NCBI GenBank assembly: GCA_030248065.1
Contig: JASAMV010004514.1
Location: forward strand, 1 to 64,000
Length of the DNA: 64,000 nucleotides
Source of the DNA: Rhynchonema sp. JSB1_4
Taxonomy: Eukaryota > Nematoda > Chromadorea > Monhysterida > Xyalidae
Direction: 5' to 3'
Position 1 is the first letter of the stretch, and every line of letters starts with the position of its first letter. The notes beneath the pieces are model-generated. The model did no database searches, was not told where the DNA came from, and worked only from the letters and a program-made list of their open reading frames with translations. The translations under genes and the position numbers were made by a program. Of the stretch, positions 58,056-64,000 are shown piece by piece.

Positions 58056-59057
58056 TGTGTGTGTGTTTTAGGAATCAATAATTCTAATTGTGCCTTTCGA
58101 TCAGAGGATAATCGTACGGTAGCATTTCTTGTTGTACTGGAAAAGTTCGACTAAGCCCCCTGCTGGCTTATTCGGGACACGCGTCTGTTTTTTGTGATTT
58201 TGAACCAAAAAAATTATCCCAAAAAGCCCCAGTGAAATATTAATTGAGATACATGTTGCAGAATAAAAGAGGCGCACAGCCCTCTCTGAACTGTAAGTGC
58301 ATGCTTTTGTCCTACTTAGCATAACAATCATTGTTATCACTGATTGATACTCAGTGCGACTTCTATGGCTCTGCTGAGGGACAGAAAGGAATTTCTTATT
58401 TCAAAGAACCCCCCGGGTCTCACTTAATCGAACTTCTCCGGTACTTTCTGAGTTGCTCACCTTTGTACTGTTGTCAATTGCAAAACAATATCATGACATT
58501 GTAAATTTGTTCTTTTTTTATTTCATTCCACATGCAATGTGGAAGTTGAGAACTGGTGAAAGTGTGACCAGAGGCATAAAATATGACCATTGCGATATCG
58601 CAGGCAAACACAATCAAATAAAATCTACACATATGCAATAGATTAAACACACGACATACAGTAAGAAACCGTAAGTAATACCTTACCGTAATCCTTCATG
58701 GCTGTAATGCATCGTCATTGTCACACACCCATGGCAACACGGAGCCCTTGCTGTGAAGCAGTAAGCAAAACATCATTTATGATCTGAAGCTATGTACCTT
58801 GTCGTCGGTCAAATAGCACGATGTGCCTAAAGATGTACTAAATGCATTTCCGGTTTCAGCTCCAGCACCGGAAACGGAAAGTAAACGCAGGTCTACTTTC
58901 GGAGGTTGTGAGGTCTAAAATAATACAGTCAATGATAAGCAGATGATAGCCTCGTATATAACTTTTGCTAGTACAGAATTTTCCCTAAAAGCTGAGCTGA
59001 TTCATTTTATTTTGTTTTCGTTGAAACATCAGAGCACAAGAACAACCACTTGTCACA

Positions 59058-62000
59058 ATGTATGGTCTTGTGATCGAAGGTCTACAGTACTACATCATCA
59101 AACAATATGGTGACGACGTGATGAAAAAGGTAAAGGACTGCCGGTCTATGTTGCCGTAAAGACGTGCAGTCACCAGAAAAGAATTCACACACCGTTTTCA
59201 TGCCAACCGGCAGGCAAAATGGTGATAAATACATATATCTGGAAAAATTCTCCAATTTGCAGGTTGCCAAACAAGCCCAACTAGATGCGGTTACATTCAG
59301 CACGCACGAGCGTTACAGTGAGAAGGTCATACCGAACATGTTGACCGCGGTCGTGCAAATAACGGGCGAAACGGTGGAAATGGCCGGCATACTTGCTGGT
59401 TCGGGATCGCAGTACTTGTTTTTTTGTAGGGTTTCACCGCCTTTTGTACTGTGAAAGATATTTCGAAATTTATTAGTGACACTGACACAAGATTTGACCA
59501 GTGTAAAGAAGCGCCCGCCCAACAAACAACTTTGTCCCGATCAGCAGTAGCTCTTGAACAATCAGATTGATGTAGAGAAAAGTGACGAGTAATGATCAAG
59601 AAAGACCAACACCGAATACCGATCACAGAGAATGACACTGAATCCAAAAGTGAAATCTTTTCACCTTTTATCGCAGGTCGCTATTTCGTGCAGTTCATGG
59701 TCATCAACGGTTACGGCGAGCTGCTTCGTGTGATGGGACGCAAATTCAGCGACTTTCTCAAGGGCATGGACAATCTGCACGAGTATTTTCGCTTCAGGTT
59801 CGGGTCCAAATGGAGGCTTTTTAATCTTTTAGTGAAAAAACGGAGTTTTAGTTCAGTGCCAAATGTATAAATTAGCGTGTGCTTGCGCACACGCACGCAG
59901 CTGAGTGTGTGGCTGACGGGACACTGACCTCCATACATTCAAAGCTTGTTCCCAGCGGCAGTGGAACGCGCGCTTTTGGCTCTCTCGAAAACGGAGACCG
60001 CGGTGGACGAGCGCCCACCGCGGCATCGCCGGAGTTTGTTCGCAGTGCAGCGGCGCGGTGCCGCAAGTTCCGGAAATCCACTCCCTAAAATACCGACTTT
60101 TTTCCTGTTTGAGAACAATAATCATCACATCATCAATAACAAGTGTGTGAAATAACAAATTTGCGCAACTAGAGTGATTGCCAAGGCCTTAGGCACCCTG
60201 GGTCTCAAAAAGTAACTTTTTTGACCCATACAGAAGAGATGTGACAAATACACATCTGGAGCCAGCGTGATTGCTACGACAATATCAACAACACAGATTA
60301 CTGAAATTGCCGTATTTTAAGAAGTGCTGTGCCTGGTAAATCCTGCTCCTGTGAAGGTGGCCAATGGGGTCGAATTCAGGATTTGTGTATAAAAAGGACC
60401 CGCAGCCCACTATGACCGTACTTAGGTACAAAACTCATTTGCCCTAACAACTTCCCTAATATCCCACAGGACAGGCTTCAAACGGCCCAACTCCGCTGCC
60501 TCAAAATGACTAAAAGTTGGCGCTTGGGTGACCACAGTTGCAATATGGTCCGTGCAAACGATAAGAATCCTAGCACGTGCAACGCATGAGTTTATGTAAC
60601 AAATTAGCCATAAGAACGTCAATTATTGATTGCAGTTACCCGAAAATCAAGCCGCCGTCGTTTTTCACCAGCCGTGAAACATCATCGAGTGTCGTGCTGC
60701 ACTATCGCACACGTCGACGCGGTTACATTGCGTACGTGATGGGACAGCTGATTGAGATTGCCCGACTGCTATATGGACAGCACATCAAAATGCAGGTGCC
60801 TGGAGACGACCCTCTCTATACCTAGTGGTACTGTTAACAGTGGAACCTCTCTGTGGTGCATATTTTTTGACGCCAATTTGGTCCAACGTCTGCTTATTAC
60901 ACTAAGCCTCTAAGGTGTCCCGGGTCAAGAATAAAGAGCGTGGACACTATGTATGTACATATCTATAGACAGTCGACCCCCATCTGGTCAGCCCCCTGGA
61001 GCCAGTTTCTATTCGGTGTAGAAATTCTACCCGGGGTAGAATGTAAAATTCTACACTTCAGTTCAAATTTTCTACCCCTGCCCACAGTGAACCTGCATAA
61101 TTCTACCCCCGTGAGTTTCTGTTCCAAAATAAAATGTCCAAATTGACCCGGAAGTTGCTCAAAAGTGTAAAATATTTGTACCCACCGACTGACCTGGGTA
61201 GAAATGTTTCCCTTGGGTTTGCGCTGCCGCGGCATAATAGACCCACCCCACCCGCCCAAAGTTCGGCATTCACATTTATACAAATGGCGAAACATTTTTG
61301 GGTGTGACTGTCGCCTCACAATTTTTACCCCTCTGGCCCCTTTTTGCACTGGAACGGGGTGTAGAATTCTACACCGACGAATGGAAACTCAAATTCTACT
61401 CAAGTTTATAACACGTAAATTTCTACCCGGGGTAGAATTCTACACCGAATAGAAACTGGCTCCTGGTATCCCAATGCACATTGAGCGTCAGTTCTGTCCA
61501 CAATCAATCGATAACCTTCATAAACCACACTATCGCGAAGATTGGGGTCTCGGTTAACAACCATTCGGGTCCCAGTGGACTCATTATGAAGAGCGCAGAC
61601 TGTACACGTATGTATATCGGCGAGTGTTTCACACATGGGTGTGCGAAAATTTAATTACAGAATGTACAAAACTACAAAAAATTATAATACAAAGCTTTTG
61701 CACTTTCATTTTGCAGCTGCTGAAAAAAGACGAAAAGGGCAGCTTCCAATTTGTGTCGATTGGCGTGCGATTCGATAACTCGGCCATCACAGGTTCGCCG
61801 CAGTTGGCAAGTTGTTATTGGTCGCACAATGACTTTATAAGTTTTGGTCAAATTTTTTTCCTGAATCGGGAAGCAGGAAAATGACGGGGCAGTGACGTTG
61901 CGTTGCGCAATAACACACTAATGCAAAATGTTTCAGATCCGCAGCAACGTGGGTTCTCTGCTAGATTATTTTCAGATGAAAATGTTTTGTGAGAATCACA

Positions 62001-64000
62001 GATAGCACAGTGGTTAGGAATGACTGAACGTGAAAATCAGGATTGATTTGATGAATTCTTACATATATGATCATTGTGCGACCAATACCTTGGCCCTTTA
62101 CAGTCGCGTACGCATACATAGCCTGATTGGTAAAGGCCATTCAGTTGCTGTGACCAGACCACTAGGTCGGTGACAAGCTTGGTGGTGTTTGTCTATGTAC
62201 GTTCTTCGGGTGTTTTATGTTGTGAAACATCAGCCAACCACCTTTACAGTGGATCGTAAACTGCGCGAGCAGTCGTCATCGTTGAATGAATACATGCCAG
62301 TGGACAGCGGTGTGTTCCTGCACATGTTTCCGTTCTTCATCGCGTTCAGCAAAGATCTAACGTGTCGACTGGTTGGCTTGAACTTGCCTTGATTATTCAG
62401 GCACATTTGACTTGCGGCCATTGTATCAATATCAAATATCAACCTTAGGCAGAATAGGGAGGCGGGATTTGTCAAACTTGGTCTGGACACGGTTTTTTTT
62501 GCGATAGAGTTGATGCGAAAATCAATTTTCGACCAGGGTAATAATGTTTCCCAACTTTTCATGGAAACGGCGCGTCAAATCTTTCACAAACAACAGTCCG
62601 AAGGGAATATGACCAGTTCTGTGCGCATCCGCGCCCCGGTCCAAATGTTGGTATTGTCCATTGAAACACGGTGGGATCAGACAGTGGTTTTCAGGTCGGC
62701 AGTCAACTGCAAACAATTATGCCGGAACTTTTGGGCGCGCCAATGGGCGAACAATTTGATTTGCAACGACCGGCCGTAAAATTCACAGCCGATGGGGTTC
62801 GTATACCGTTTCCTCTTTCTTTTCATAAAAAACTTGTTTTTCTCTTTTTTTCACTTGTAGCTGACATCGAACATGGCATATGTAGCCAGGTCCGGTTTGT
62901 CCTATCTTTTTAGTTTAGGATCGAGACCCTCTGAGATTTCCAAACATTACCAATTTCGACCATTGTTAGGAAAGTTGTTTGCGCGGCCGCGGTGCATCAA
63001 AATATACTGATTTTCTCTTAACTGGAATATGTGGGACAAAAATCAAAACAATAGATTTTTGCGTTAAAACGACCAACTCAAGACTGAACCGTACTGGTCA
63101 TCATTTTCTTTTGTTTATTGTTGTCTTTTTTTCATCCATCCACTCCTCCGCATATGTACCAGACATAAACATACGTACATATGTATATGTAGGTGCTGGC
63201 GCATCTCAACTGTCTGTTTCAAATGGAGTCGCTGTTTCCGATCCAGAAGCGAGCGAAAGCCGCCATCTCATTCGCAGTAAATGATGCGGTGGAGGAGAAG
63301 GTCGAACTTGATATGCCGCAACAAGGTATAACCCAACAATACGATCATATCCACGGAAATCGTCAACGCTGGTCGCCAACGCATATTATGTGACGGTTCA
63401 GTCTCGGGGCACAGGTTCATAGGCCTGGTCAATTCAGGCCCGACCGATTCTGGCCCGGCCAAGCCCATAAATGGGTCATATATGCGGGCCTGAATCGGCC
63501 GAGCCTGAGAAGCTGGGCCTGAAAAGGTCTGGCCTAAACTTCCGGGTCTGAAAAGTCGCGGAATAGTTAACGCAAGCAACGTTTGAATGAGCGCAATTAA
63601 TGACATTGCACTATATGCGTTGACGACCAAGGTTGACACTGTGTGTTGACCACATGAATATAAGTCAAAATACTATCACGCTCTCTCGTTCACAATGCTG
63701 CAAGTAAAAAACGAGTGGAATGGGTTTCGAATCCGTGTGTGATGCGAACGTTATGGAACTGAAACTCGATGTTTTGAGATCCAAGATATCCTGCATCAAA
63801 AGATTGATACCACTCCGATCCTTATGTCTGTAGCACCAAGTATACGGTGTGTGACGCTGCTGCATATTTAATGCACGAGAAAAGCCAAAAGGAATAAAAG
63901 AGAAAATTTTTACCGCCCAAGCAGAGGAGGAGCACCACGAGGGGGAGGAGGACGACGTTCCGTTGCCGTATCTCGTGCTGAAAGGACCGATGTTGTGGCT
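59058..64000 (+). CDS. Soluble guanylyl cyclase (HNOB-HNOBA), 5' part, truncated by window end
   Basis: Cytosolic heme-sensor cyclase of the O2/NO-sensing group. Exons: 59058-59129, 59263-59398, 59677-59797, 60636-60795, 61717-61792, 62250-62371, 62695-62796, 63193-63325, 63922 to the edge; 333 complete codons so far. It starts MYGLVIEGLQYY, as usual for the HNOB domain. The proximal heme ligand corresponds to H104 in DNLHEYF; the heme-propionate motif YxSxR appears as Y133-R-T-R-R137, with Thr for Ser. SYPKIKPPSF and the HNOBA region (LPYLVLKGPMLW) follow. From memory the HNOB resembles nematode GCY-31 more than the NO-binding beta-1 subunit; a search must confirm this. The coiled coil and catalytic domain lie beyond the window, so activity cannot be judged. 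Five of eight donors are GTTNG. Intron 4 holds an inverted-repeat element and intron 5 a MITE. Confidence 0.92.
60998..61463. mobile_element. Inverted-repeat element in soluble-cyclase intron 4
   Basis: Ends GGAGCCAGTTTCTATTCGG and CCGAATAGAAACTGGCTCC are exact complements. The arm continues with TAGAATTCTACCCCGGG-like blocks that recur inside the element. It is 466 bp and non-coding. Target duplication is unclear (CCT on the left, TGG on the right). Confidence 0.7.
61817..62090 (-). mobile_element. MITE family C, copy 3, in soluble-cyclase intron 5
   Basis: Reverse orientation relative to 8873-9150 and 41091-41368, with ends ATTGGTCGCACAATGA and TCATTGTGCGACCAAT. The full-length body contains GATTCTCACAAAACATTTTC on its own plus strand. 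Confidence 0.8.
63326..63921. other. Soluble-cyclase intron 8 with GGCCTG-rich repeat
   Basis: The intron contains a run of CAGGCCC/GGCCTGA words in both orientations (about 63430-63545), reminiscent of the GC-rich inverted repeat at 11390-11640. Nothing else is recognised. Confidence 0.45.

Larger units (their letters stand above)
56984..59057. other. 2.1 kb intergenic region before the soluble cyclase
   Basis: It holds the MITE at 57222-57413 and the inverted-repeat element at about 57881-58055. No gene is recognised. The 700 bp before 59058 should include the soluble-cyclase promoter; no specific element can be supported. Confidence 0.5.

Noticed and set aside
62454..62692. Possible extra exon of the soluble cyclase containing MRKSIFDQGNN
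   Set aside because: Skipping it joins CRL directly to VGSQLQTIMPELLG in frame, which matches the expected HNOBA order. The candidate does not fit the domain and has no well-paired splice sites.
63690..63770. GGTTTCGAATCC resembling a tRNA T-arm
   Set aside because: No acceptor stem, D-arm or anticodon arm could be folded around it.

Overview
The window is invertebrate nuclear DNA with intron-rich genes and many small transposable elements. I favour a nematode. Degenerate tracts of GCCTAA/TTAGGC, the nematode telomere hexamer, lie at about 29396-29432 and 44347-44433. The sensory gene set (two receptor guanylyl cyclases, an atypical soluble guanylyl cyclase with GCY-31-like features, a DEG/ENaC channel) also fits. 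Another ecdysozoan cannot be excluded from sequence alone. All gene models were built by hand from splice sites, reading-frame continuity and, for the two receptor cyclases, mutual alignment.

Layout: 1-11.9 kb has no recognisable gene and holds inverted repeats, MITE-like elements and low-complexity DNA. 11946-16931 (+) is a complete DEG/ENaC channel gene of 15 exons (515 aa), with a 1.09 kb fold-back element in intron 10. It converges on 26477-17580 (-), a complete 31-exon receptor guanylyl cyclase (rGC-A, 1117 aa). Next come a hairpin, a broken non-LTR retrotransposon fragment and a MITE. They are followed by an ionotropic-receptor-like gene on the minus strand (31586-28231) whose N-terminal part was not found. 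Repeats fill 31.6-35.5 kb. A second, divergent receptor cyclase (rGC-B, 35544-45286, +, 1114 aa) has the same 31-exon structure as rGC-A but introns enlarged by transposons. 45.3-50.0 kb is without recognised genes. 50025-56983 (+) is a complete SLC20/PiT sodium-phosphate transporter (15 exons, 607 aa) with a 1.66 kb transposon in intron 1. 59058 to the window end (+) is the 5' part of a heme-domain soluble guanylyl cyclase; its catalytic domain lies beyond the window.

Three of the six genes make cGMP. Together with the two cation-channel families they suggest a chemosensory or gas-sensing neuron gene neighbourhood; that functional link is inference.

Mobile DNA: four TTAA-flanked long inverted-repeat elements, four hAT-like elements (two with clear 8-bp target duplications), and several MITE families recurring in introns and intergenic DNA. 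Reconstructed introns often begin GTTNG, which is unusual.
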